DNA from: Marisa cornuarietis
Lineage: Eukaryota; Mollusca; Gastropoda; Architaenioglossa; Ampullariidae
NCBI GenBank assembly: GCA_004794655.1
Contig: SMMW01000039.1
Span: forward strand, 372,001 to 436,000
DNA length: 64,000 nucleotides
Direction of reading: 5' to 3'
The position numbers were made by a program, and so were the translations under genes. Under the pieces are notes generated by a model, which had not been told where the DNA came from, ran no database searches, and saw only the letters and a list, made by a program, of their open reading frames with translations. Positions 45,629-56,768 of this stretch are shown piece after piece. Positions within the stretch are counted from its first letter, which is position 1. Each line of letters opens with the position of its first letter.

Positions 45629-48569
45629 TTACTTCCTTTGGTTGCCAGCCATAAATCTCAGAAGCAAGTCTTTCATGTCAGCAATATCAGACCTAAGAGA
45701 CTGGACTTCTGATAATTGTGACCTCACAGATAGAATTTCTGATCTAAGGTACTCAACTTCTGTAAAAGTTCTTGCACAGCATCTACAATCACAAGTCGAT
45801 TCTGTGGAATATCTAGAGGCAGCCAGTACCTCTGGATAATTCTCATCAACAGTACTCAGAGATGTCAAGTTTTCAGCAGCCTGGCCAAGAGGAAGTCCTG
45901 ATACAAGTTTATCAGCTGAATCTTTCTGCTGTGCAGTACTGCCTAAATTCATTAAGCTGCTTGTTTCTTCTAGTAGCTTATCTCTAGGTTGATCTTTAAG
46001 TGAAGATCTTTTCTTCGTTTGATTGATTAATCCTCGAGGCTTTGGATTGTTAAGCACAATCTTGGTGACTCCGTCTGAGGTTTTTACATATCCTGGCCTT
46101 TGTACATCAACCTGTTTTTCTTGGCTGGGTTTGTCAGTCCTGTCTGCTTTCTTCTTACAAAAATCTGGATCAATGCGTTCTGCCAAAAGCTTATGATCAT
46201 TGTTCCAAAGTGCATTCATAAATACTAAATACCAATCTGTTTTTTTTCTATGCACGAAAAGTAACATAAGACGAATGGCACAGCGTGTCTTTCCAGCATT
46301 CAGTTCAGAATTTATGATGTCATAGTCCTCTTCATAAAAAAGCTCCTTGAGACATGGGAGAATAACATCAAGCTTCATCATTTCCACAATATTTTGGCTG
46401 AATATATCTATCATTGCCTTTCGTTCTGTGTGCCATGAATCATTTGGAATTTCATCCTTAAGTGCCTTCAATATAAGTTCAGATTCCACCTGTAACAGTG
46501 TATATAAATGATGAGTAAGGATATTTGTGGAAATCAACTGTAAACAAAGAAATGTAAGTTTAATTTCAGTAAGCCTGAGACGAGATCTGAAGCCAGGACA
46601 CCTCATCCTTACTGAACTGGTAACGAGAGCTTAACTATTGTGCTATCTTCCCACCATATTCCTTGATTACTAGCAAACAGGTACATAGGAACACAAAATA
46701 CAAGAATGTTTGCATGTATATGTGCATCAATTGCTAACACTGTAGACTGTTGCTTAAAACTGTCTGTTTGGTGGATTATAAAGAAATTATAGAATCATGA
46801 TAATTAGAGATACAAAATTTATTCATATGAAAGAAACCAGGAATGCACAATATGATGTAAAATAACATAAAAATATATGCTACTTTACTGTCTGTATCTG
46901 ATTAACAGATGCTGGATGGATTGTACAAGATTCTGTTATTACTGAGAATGCAAATATGTTACTTTAAATGGGCATTTTGAAACAGAAAAAACCCCAATGC
47001 TTATCCATTCTACCAGGTACTTTAAAACACTGCAGATTTAAAGACAGCAGAATAGTGTCCCGATGAAAGCTTTATTTAGAGAGGAACCAAGGGATTCATG
47101 TAGCACAAAACATTTACAGCCATTTCAAAGCTATTCAAAAAAGGCTCACTTCGTTGAAAGCTTGAAACACTGCTGTATATTTTCCAGGTTCATCAGATTC
47201 TTTTATGGACGCCAAGAAAAGTTTGCTAGCTTCTTGTTGACGTCCCTCATCTTCTAGTTTATGAATTCTGTGAGCACACTCTTTCACTTTCTGCCACATT
47301 GCCAAAGAAATATAAAGGTCAGAGACGGTGGACCACTCTTGTACACAAGCAGCAGAAGACAAAGTTCAACAATGGCTTTTGGTACATCACAGAACAGCAG
47401 AGAACCAGGAAAATTAGAATAAGAATGTCAGAAAGTTATTATTGATGCATTATTACCCAAAATAATTATTAAGGAATGATTATGATAATAATGACCATTA
47501 AATAATTTAATGACAAGCTGGTAAGCTCAACTGAGCTAACAAAAAGTTACCATATGGTACTGTTCTTTTCAGAACAGCAACTTTACTGCAACCCTGTCCT
47601 GACTATGAGTACCCCTAACATGTCTGTATTTACTTCGTGTGTGAGCAGGTATTTTTGTCGCAGAGGTGAGCAGTGTCTGTTATATGACAATATGGCTGTA
47701 TGGCTGCTATAGTGATTTAGTTTACTTTCTGTACAGCGCTTTGATCAAACCGTTGGGAAAGTGAACTCTATAAATCCGCGGTTCTCAACCTGGGGGGCGC
47801 AAGCTGCTGAAAAGGGGGCCGCAAAGGCGGTCATTTTCTCATATCTCATATAGGTATTAGTGGCTAAGGGGGGCGCGCGGACGTACCTTTTATTCGTCTG
47901 GGGGGGCGTCACAAGTAAAAGGTTGAGAAACGCTGCTATAAATGTTCATTATTATTATTTAAGCAAATTTTAGTAAAGGAACATGTCATATAATTTGCTC
48001 CAGTTACTGGTCTTCATTCACTCAGACAGCATGCACTCTAATGTGAACATTCCATTTTAAATGAAAACATCAAACTTTTTTTCAGTACCTTAATCTTTGG
48101 TGCCAGAAAACAAAGTAGATGTGAAACTCGTAGCTCACTCAGAAGAAATTCATGGAACACCTCTGTCAAGCCGAAAAAAAATCATCGCTGAAATTTCAGT
48201 TATCTTATCGTAAGTCTATGATATAAAATATCAAATCGAGGCTATTTATAATAATTTGTAGATTCAAGAAAACTAGCTGTAATTTCATTACGATAATAAA
48301 AAGCCACTCACATATCATATTTTCATACTACGTACTGTTATGATTGAAATATGTAAATGTCAAGCAACTTATTAAAGAGGGGTGAATCTCTGGCTGGAAT
48401 GTTTTTATTTTCTACTCTAGATAGTCAAAAGAAACTAAAATGTAATGTCATGTTTGCAAATTACACTTTACATTGAATAATATTTATACTAGAAAAATAT
48501 CATTTTCTTACCGAATAAATATTCAAGGTAATCCTCTAACGCGATGTCTTTCTTATCGTTTGCACTCAT
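45629..48569 (-). CDS. CARD-A1: tandem RIG-I/MDA5-type CARD protein, no helicase
   Basis: Exons 48569-48512, 48162-48089, 47290-47150 and 46489-45629 join in phases 1, 0, 0 to 1,134 bp (377 residues). CARD1 (about 10-98) reads LEDYLEYLFEVFHEFLLSEL through ASKLFLASIKESDEPGKYTA. CARD2 (about 110-205) includes WHTERKAMIDIF, LPCLKELFYEEDYDI and WYLVFMNALWNNDHKLLAER with IDPDF. The W..FM.AL...H..LA pattern is the helix-5/6 signature of RIG-I-like-receptor CARDs. A polar linker leads to CDCRCC and a leucine-rich coiled-coil tail ending DMKDLLLRFMAGNQRK. No helicase or death-effector domain follows. The likely role is a CARD-CARD signalling adaptor or modulator of antiviral sensing, inferred from domain type only. 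It is divergent to CARD-B with a 1.16-kb gap. Confidence 0.85.
46565..46660 (-). mobile_element. tRNA-derived SINE in CARD-A1 intron 3
   Basis: On the minus strand, GATAGCACAATAGTTAAGC (A-box-like) is followed about 45 bases on by GGCTTCAGATCTCG (B-box-like). The same element is found at the equivalent place in CARD-A2 (57438-57525), so it predates the duplication. Confidence 0.5.
47776..47935. mobile_element. hAT-type MITE with 8-bp target duplication
   Basis: The ends CCGCGGTTCTCAACC and GGTTGAGAAACGCTG are near-perfect inverted repeats and match the common hAT terminus. The flanks are exact 8-bp copies of CTATAAAT (47768-47775 and 47936-47943). It inserted into what looks like an older LINE tail (GTACAGCGCTTTGATC .. 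CTATAAAT .. ATTATTATT) in CARD-A1 intron 2. Confidence 0.93.
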
Positions 48570-49733
48570 GGCTATGAAAAACAAAAATTAATACAAGTCA
48601 AGGCTCTTGACAAAATACAGATGATGGCATCAGTCTAATCCTTATTGAAGTAGGCCTATGTATAGGCCTATATAGGCAGCTGTCTGATAGTATCTCTTGA
48701 AAGAAACATGTATAAACTTTCTTAAAATGAAACTAAAAAACAAAAGATGATAATCACCTTATCAGACTGTGTTGTGGACTGCCCGCTTGTTAAAGTATGA
48801 CTATTTTTGAAATATATAACTCGCTACCTTGAAAACCCATCGAAATCGAAAGAACGGTACATCAAAAAGCGGATGACGTTTTGGAAACATGAAATTGTAT
48901 TACCTGGCTGAGACTTCCAACAATAGTAATAATTATGATAACATTTGAACAGAGTCAATATTAGTTATAAATAATCATTTTGTTATCGTCTGAAAACCTT
49001 GCAAACTTTAGGTGATCAAAATACTCGAGTGTACAGAGAGTTTCGCTCTCCTGCTTTTAGAAGGGAGACAACTATTGTTTATTCGCTCGCACCTGCATCA
49101 TTATTTTGCTGTTTGCGTTCATCCTATTCACGTCGCTGCTGTTACAATAGTATTTTATTAAATGTTAAATTTTGATTAAAATTAAACAGGCCTGAGAAGG
49201 GTCGCAAATAATTGCGTGTCGTCACCAATCAATCGCGTAAATTTCGGACATTCCAGGTTGGATTCACTTTCGGTTTCGTTTCGGCACACACACACACACA
49301 CATTTAAGATCGTTTCTTGTTCTTTTAGTATCAAAGGGCGTGAAATCAAAAGGATAATTTTATTTCAAATTTTAATTATTTTTATTTTTGTTGAGAATCG
49401 AACGATTCAGATATCGTAGTCCACAGAACTGTACTGGTGCGGATGACCTACGTGCATGAGCGGTGATGTGCAAGTAGCACGAGAAAAATAAAGATCCACG
49501 AAGCAATAACTACTTTGCAGGTCAAGGTGTGTGAAAGCAAGAAACGATCTGATGTATGAGTCACTATAAAATTCGACAAAAGTAGAATATTTTATTAAAA
49601 AGTCAACAATCAGAACAGCGTACAGTGCACACGGCTGATCCATACCTTTCTGTCTGGCTGCACGAGACGCGGTCCCAGGTGCTCGAGTAGAAAACATTTG
49701 TGTGTTTACGGTGTTTACCTGGCTGCAACCTCC
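48570..49733. promoter_or_regulatory. Shared divergent upstream region of CARD-A1 and CARD-B
   Basis: A1 and B start on opposite strands 1,164 bp apart. Much of this region is conserved in the duplicated block (58855-59690), including CGAAAGTACGG/CGAAAGAACGG-like segments, CTTTCGGTTTCGTTTC and a CA microsatellite. The repeated TTTCGGTTTCG word resembles an interferon-response-type GAAA direct repeat on the other strand (GAAACCGAAAG), but that is only a pattern match. Confidence 0.4.
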
Positions 49734-52700
49734 ATGTACCAGCCTCTACAGAACAGTGAGCCAGCGGTGCATCCAGCACGAGATAGTGGTAAGTGAAGCA
49801 CAAGCTGACAAGCGGCATCATTCTTCACAAGGTTCATGCAGATAAAGGATGTGAGGTCACACCGCCGTTAATGACACGAACTGTGGGTGCAACAATAGAT
49901 AATAAAACATTTTAAAAAAAATAAAAAGCGATGGCACGTATACCATCCAGCATAAAAGGTCTCTATACTCAGATAAGCAACTTGTTGGCAGAGTAGGATG
50001 TTAAAGGCAATTTTGAAACACAGCTACAATTACGTTATGAAAGCTATATTAATATTATATATATATACGTGTTTATATCCAGATGTTAATGACAGCGTAT
50101 GACATGTACGCATGGTTAATAAATATATAAATATATATAGAGAGATTTGAATACCAAAGTCTGCTGCAGCGACCACCATGCAGTCTCTCACGCACGTGTA
50201 CATGCACGCTCGCTCACCTAAATCAGTTGAGAGTGAAAATCAATATTCACGATACGAAATTTTCGATATTTCCATGTTCTCTTTTTCTATGTTCTGTTTT
50301 ATGTACAGTATTTATCTTTTATGCAGTATTTTCATGAGACATTATACTTGCTGTCCCTTGATTCACTTTAAACAATCAAGAACCATATATAGTTACGATC
50401 GATGGTTTATTTTACGAACATGTTTTTGGCAATTTCTGGATACTTAATACTTGGTAAATAACAACAATTTGTTGACAAAAAGATTGTTTGTTTTCTTGTA
50501 GCAACTGACAACAACCCTGATGTGACGCAGGAGCAGCACTTGGAATATCTTGTCGGTAAGTAGCATATGCCTCAAGCGGGCCCTGCTATAGCTTGTCTTC
50601 CCTTCTGCTGTTCGCCATTAGGTCTAAGATACTGAATACTAGTAGTATTTTCTATCTTTAATCAGGTCTCCCCTACACTAGTGGTGCTGCCGATGCCAGT
50701 TACGCGATGAAATGAATGAAGTAACATGTGTCCTTAAAGGACTGATAGGGCATACTTTTTTCTCATGATAGTGTAAACACGAGAGATCAAAATCGTTACA
50801 TTATTTTTGTACGCAGATGAACATGCAATCCTCTTATCTGAGGCCTTTACAATGAAAAGGTATCCATGTACAAATACACAACATCTTTATAAATACTTTT
50901 GAGTAAATTGCTGTGTCTGCCGACAATAATGTCACTTTACATAAACATCAACACAGGCTATAAAAGAACATAAACCCGGATGTCTGTGTTGTTGATTTAA
51001 TTCTGTGCCTAGTGAGGCGTGTTTATCCAGAATGGAAGGCGTGTCTTCACTCAGATTTGGGTGGATAATATCTTGCATTAAGCTTTATCCCATCATTAGT
51101 GTGTACCAGACTGTGCACCCCACTAGTCCGTTAAACTTTCAGGTTTCAGATTTATGATCGTAGCGATTCCAATCTATTTTATTCACTCTTCATGGCACCT
51201 ATTGTTCATTTTCTGATTAAAGGTCTAGAGCAGGAGACTCATTTGCATGTTCTTCCGATTTTCGCAGACAACATTCCAACAGAATATACAAACTATATAC
51301 TTTCTCAAATTGCTTTGGAAACGTGCTTTCAGTAGCGTGGAGTGTTTATAGATGCAGGAAAAGCTGAATCTTTTGTCGAAATAGTTTTCACTAGAGAAAG
51401 ACAGAATAAAATATAAGAAACATTCAAGACAAGAATTCATTAAAAGACTCTCCAGCATATATATTTTAAGTACCATACATCATTTAATGACTGTTTTACA
51501 GATGTATTCCATAATTTTCTGCTGGATACTGTGGACATATCGGCACTCCAGTCTGTTATTCAGGTAACGATTAGAGTTTACTTTCTCTCTGTTGCTTTTT
51601 TCAGTTATCGAAATTACTATTGTTGGAGTAAATGCTTTTACCAGTGCGTTCGGTTCGGTTACAGCTGCGTTTTAAGAGCGCGCGGTAAATTTCTTCGCTT
51701 TATACTCATTCAACTCAAATAACAAGCTGGACAGATACTCAACCTTTTTTGGTGGAAAAGTCGTTTTCTTTTGCAATCGTGTTCGAATGCTAAATACTTA
51801 ATTTTTTCATGAAAAAGATTTATATTTATTGTCATAGAGCTCTCTATCATTTTATGAAGTTGATTTACGTTGTCAGAGGGTTACGGAGGGCACGCGCCGA
51901 CGAATTACTTTATTAAATGATTACGGTTTCTTACAAATATTTAGTTATTTTTCAAAACACAAAACATGGTTTGTGTTTGTTCGGTTTTTTTTTCACACCG
52001 CCTTATCAAGCAGCAGCAACCGCGATAACATTACTGACACAGAACATGGGGACATCGTTCACAAGTTCTCTCCAAAACATTATGCACCAGAGCAATAGAA
52101 TAACTCTATGTTTTTGTCTGATTTTTTCTAAAATTAAAAAAAAGGTTTTGGATATGAAACAAGTCGTCGAAATTCAGGAACTAGAGAGACGCAACCAGCT
52201 GCATGAAGCAACCGCCAAACTCATCGAGTACATAAAGAAGAGTAAGGAGCCAGGAAAATGGCGAGCCTTCTTTGATGGCCTCCTATGTGTAAGTTAATTA
52301 TAAAGATACAATTAAATTTATAGTATTATCAGTATATTTCAAGTCTTAGCATGTGATGATATGAAGGGAGTATTTGACCGAACGACGAAACTCATTCAGA
52401 ACCCAAGTTTCATGATTAAGGGCGCATAAGGGTAACCGGCCGATATAACTTAGTTTCGAAAAATGACTTGCAGTTAATGTTTATTTTGAGCATAATAATG
52501 CTATTTAGCAGTGATGTATTACAAGAAACAAAAAAGTCGACACAGACTTATAGGTATAATGATATTTTTTTTTCTCTACAACCCAATTGTTCGATGTTCG
52601 ACTGATATTTTTTTTACCGGAAATGATCCAGTTCCTTTCTTTGTTGTAATTGCTGGGGAAGAATAGTAAGAATAGTAAAGGGAACACTGGTTAGGCAGAG

Positions 52701-53396
52701 AAAACATTTACTGTAGCAGTAAATAATACAACTAGTTATCGACAGAAATGGTCCTTTCCTGTACACTGCGTTGTCATTTGTCATTTCCAGATTGGCAACA
52801 GCATTGTGGTTAACACTGTGCTGGAAGAGCAGCCGTACTCAAAATGGCATGACGCTCGCAAGCAACTCATCCAGTTATTTGCCGGTAGAATCGAAGGTCA
52901 GCTTAAACTGGACTGTATACTACCCTACTGCATGGAACTGCTTCCCGACGGTAGCAGTGAGAAGATACAAAGCTTGTTGGACAATGGGGACACTCGAAAT
53001 GCCATCCGCGTATTTCTTCTCAACATAACTCGTAAGAAACGCAGTTGGTACGAAGTTTTCATGGAAGCACTGCACAAAAACGGTCACGAAATTCTTGCCA
53101 GAACGATCGATGAAGAATTTTGCGAGGGACTCGAGAACAAGAGAGAGGCATCAGAATCCGAGGAGACAGCGTCTGGTGATCACGCCATGGGGGAAAGAGG
53201 TGGTAACATTTCCAGTTTGACCCAACGTGGGCAAGAAAATCAGCCGTCAAACCAAGCAGCAACTCACGGTCAAGGGGAGAGCAGCCACAAGTGCCCGTGC
53301 TGTACAAATATTATTCAAGAGGTTGCTTCCCTTAGGAAAGAAATCGTGGAAATGAAGGACTTACTCAAAGATCTCAAACGTGGCAGTGATATTTGA
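49734..53396 (+). CDS. CARD-B: tandem RIG-I/MDA5-type CARD protein, no helicase
   Basis: Exons 49734-49788, 50502-50555, 51502-51563, 52145-52288 and 52791-53396 join in phase to 921 bp (306 residues). Exon 1 (MYQPLQNSEPAVHPARDS) is the least certain; it fits by its GTAAGT donor and matching phase. CARD1 runs HLEYLVDVFHNFLLDTVDIS to EPGKWRAFFDGLLC. CARD2 runs WHDARKQLIQLFAGRIEG, LPYCMELLPDGSSEKIQSLL to WYEVFMEALHKNGHEILART. A charged linker, HKCPCC and a short coiled coil (LRKEIVEMKDLLKDL) follow. Domain order, the intron positions inside and between the CARDs, and the Cys-coil tail match CARD-A1, so they are diverged paralogues. The acceptor of exon 4 (AAAAAAAAG) is poor in pyrimidines. AATAAA at 53423-53428 is a likely polyadenylation signal. 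Probable innate-immune adaptor by domain type. Confidence 0.82.
50734..51134. mobile_element. TTAA-flanked MITE, copy 3
   Basis: TTAA then AGGACTGATAGGGCA at the left, and CACCCCACTAGTCCG then TTAA at the right. 401 bp, same family as the copies at 38.78 and 40.58 kb. It lies in CARD-B intron 2. Confidence 0.75.
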
Positions 53397-54962
53397 GGCG
53401 GTGTGTCTAGATGTTTTATGAGAATAAAACTGGGCAGACTATAAAGTTACCATAGTATGGATTATATTGTAAATACTAGTGTAGGGTTATATTCTGTAGG
53501 TACCAATGTATATTTTTAAAACGAGTGCACAAATTTATATTACACGTCCGTGATGAGTGCATGTGTGAAATTCTCACTGCCGAATGTTGCTGCTCAGCAT
53601 TTCTTAAGTGTGACCTCTTAACCGTCAGCATTTGTGCTTTCAAAAGTAGATTTAGCGTAATACGTGTTTGAAAAATATACATCATGAAAGCAATTCAAAG
53701 AAATTGTCGAAGTAATTTTATATCCTCATCTGTCCTTTGGAACGATCAAGCTATATTAGGTAAAGTTCTTTTATAAACAGCTAGATGTCAAATGCTGTCA
53801 TTCTTATAGATTATCAGCAGCCATGAAAGCTTCTGTGGAAAGTACTCTGTGGAAATGAATGGAACTGGAGAGTTCAGATCGAAGAACCAATTTCATGGAC
53901 GAAAACCCACATCCAGCGGCCTGCAACCTCTGACGCCAAGACTGCCCAACAAAACACGTCCTCTGTCTCAGAAACACTTTAATTAATTTTCAGCAGTTTT
54001 TTTTAAACACTTTGTCCGTTTATTGCACTGTCTTTGCGTAGAAAAAGCTTCATTAAGGGACAGTTAGGGACGCGCGTCGAATAAAGATCACCATGTTAAT
54101 GACATATAGAGTTAGAGAACTGCATGGCTGTGTAAATCATATAATGTGAGTTTACTGTTTCATGTAACTCTGCCCCCTCCTCCACCAATTCTGTCTTTAC
54201 AGGGCTGGCTGCCTTGCCGTGATGTGGCCTTATAGTTGCTGGCTCGGCGTAAAACACCAATTACCCCCCTCCTCCACCATTGCGTCTATAGTGTGTGAAC
54301 CTGTGGATACACATTTGTGTGTACGTATGCAAAAGTTAATGTCTGTATATATTTATTTTGGTCACAATTGTGATAAAGAAGAATCCACATCCACTTATAC
54401 GTATATATTGCTACAAACTCATTACCTGTAATTTTTCTTATGCAACGTGCAAACAATAAAGATGTGTCAAATCTCATATGGCTAACAACTTTTCTGCTCA
54501 GTCCTTCTTGTGTAACTTATAAGCTGTCGTTTTTAAATGCGTGATATTTTGTATAATTGTATGAAGGTTCGTCTGGTCTTGTGAACACGTACAACGCATT
54601 AATAAGCTCCTCTTCGCACGTACACTACAGGGAAGTGTACTTTTAAAATTCAATGACATGTACTACAAATATTATTTACGTATTCAATGTGTGATACAAA
54701 ATAATAAAAATCATCCATAAAAATACACGTAGTTCATTTACCGCTGTTGAAATGAAGATGTCCCAGTTTGCGATGATCAGTAACTGAATTGAAATAATCA
54801 CCTTGCGGCTGATTTCACACAGCCATCTTGCCTTCATCTTTAAGTGAATTTCTTAGATTCCTCACCTTAATTTCTAATTACTTTTGGTGGGCACGTAAGA
54901 GAGGCATGTTTTCAAAGTCTACTAAAATTGGCGATTTCCCGACGACCCTTACAGTTTGATGA
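53397..54962 (+). other. CARD-B 3' UTR and intergenic region
   Basis: AATAAA at 53423 and again at 54455 could end CARD-B transcripts. No other gene recognised. Confidence 0.45.
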
Positions 54963-55115
54963 CGTGATGATGATGATGATGTCGATGTATATTGCGCAGG
55001 TAATGCTCATTGCGCAGCAAAAAAAAAAAACAGAAGAGAAGAAAAAAAGTAAAACAACAGGAAAAAAAAAGAAAAAAAAAGAAGACAGAAATGGTGCTAG
55101 GTTAAGTCTGTCATG
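54963..55115 (-). mobile_element. CR1/L2-like LINE 3' UTR copy
   Basis: Shares GATGATGATGATGATGT, ATTGCGCAGG, AATGCTCATTGCGC and GGTGCTAGGTT, in order, with 42946-43120. A 5'-truncated insertion of the same LINE family. Confidence 0.65.
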
Positions 55116-56612
55116 CTAAAAACCCTCCGACGTCAGCACCGCGTGTATTCGGTTCGATCTGTCTAAGCCTCGATCAACTCACTGAGTTTATTTTCTACAA
55201 AAGCTTCCTGCTTCTTTGGTCGATCCTTTTAGTTACTGTTTGAGGATGTCGTCCATTCTGTTGCTAGCAGAAAGGCTTCATAAAATCAAAGACACTGAAT
55301 AGACCAATAAAAGGTGCATCACAATTATGTGGTCTCCTATATGTAAGTATTCTTTTAAATGTGTAGTACATAAACACACACACATGCACACAAGCAGACA
55401 AATAGACATAAACATAAAACATGCACACAAAGATGCAAATAAGCACACATAGTCATGCAAACAATGACATAAACACAAGTACACATGCACATAAACACAT
55501 ACATTAACATACACATAAACACACATACAAATAAAGATGCAAACAAACAAAGATACATTCATACATACAAATCTATAGATGGGATATGATGTCGACACAA
55601 GGTAAGAAAACAGGCGCATGTATTAAAACATTTTTAATAATAAATACCACAACCAAATGAATTTGCATTTTGCATCAAATGATTAAAAAAAATAATGGAT
55701 TGCTTATGTTTGCTTATATCAGACTGACATCATGGTATAAGGTTCTTTCTAACCACAAATAAGAATGTTGCAGATTGGAGGTTTGTATCATGTACAGATA
55801 TGCTCATCCTTTACAGAAGAAATCCATATTTCAGTGTCATTTTCATTGTATTCTGTGTCCAAAATCTGTATTTTATTTAAAAATAAAAGACTAACAGCTA
55901 ATGAATTAACATAAGAAATATATTGCGCATTTTTTTCTACAAGTATGGAAAAATTATATGTGTAAACATCTCTGCTACATCCTTCTCAGCGTGTATGTTT
56001 TTTGGGACTTCTCATGGTGATGAGTGTTGTTGGACCGGAGTGTGAGATATCGATGTCAGGTCGGTAACACATACGTGTAAAATGCAAGATCTTTCGTTTT
56101 TCAGCACCAGAGGGAACGTCGGAACTGCATTTGTCGGGACAAAGGTCTTTGGAAACTCTTCTTTGGTTGCATGGATACAGCACAGACGTGCATACCATGA
56201 ACAGAAATGGCAGCTAGAAAACTTGGATCAGGCGCTGAATGAAAGTTTTAAAAAAATCGCTGAGGCCAAAAATCATACTAACAATTCAAAAATCATATTT
56301 CCGAATAAAATATGGAAAAGTCGTATGGGTCAGCATTTTTGCTATTAAGTGGACAAACGGGCTGGTTGCTTAGAACTTTAGTGGTATTGTAAGGAATCAT
56401 CCAGTTGTTTTAAATTTTCCCGTCTGATAGCCCTTTAATTTAAACATTCTGCAATGTGATGGTAACACAGCATCAAGTCAGTTCCTCAGATTTACATAGA
56501 CTGTGTTGGCACTCTGAAACACCAGTTTATAAAGCACTGCTGGAAATAGCATGCACTAGATATTATATATATACACACATATTCGCTGCCCTACGTGCCG
56601 ACAGGCATAATG

Positions 56613-56636
56613 GTAAGTAAGTAAGTAAGTAAGTAA
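56613..56636. repeat. (GTAA)6 microsatellite
   Basis: Six perfect GTAA units preceded by CCCTACGTGCCGACAGGCAT. This segment is absent from the matching place in the other block, so it is probably the tail of a small inserted repeat. Confidence 0.85.
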
Positions 56637-56768
56637 TACACACATATTGAATGTTATTTCCAAGTGGCTCTTCATCACTGTGTTAATTTTATTTGTCAAA
56701 CACACACACACAAACAAGACCTTTGTGAAAAAGAAATTTCATTGTCTTTAAAGATGGCACTACACCTT

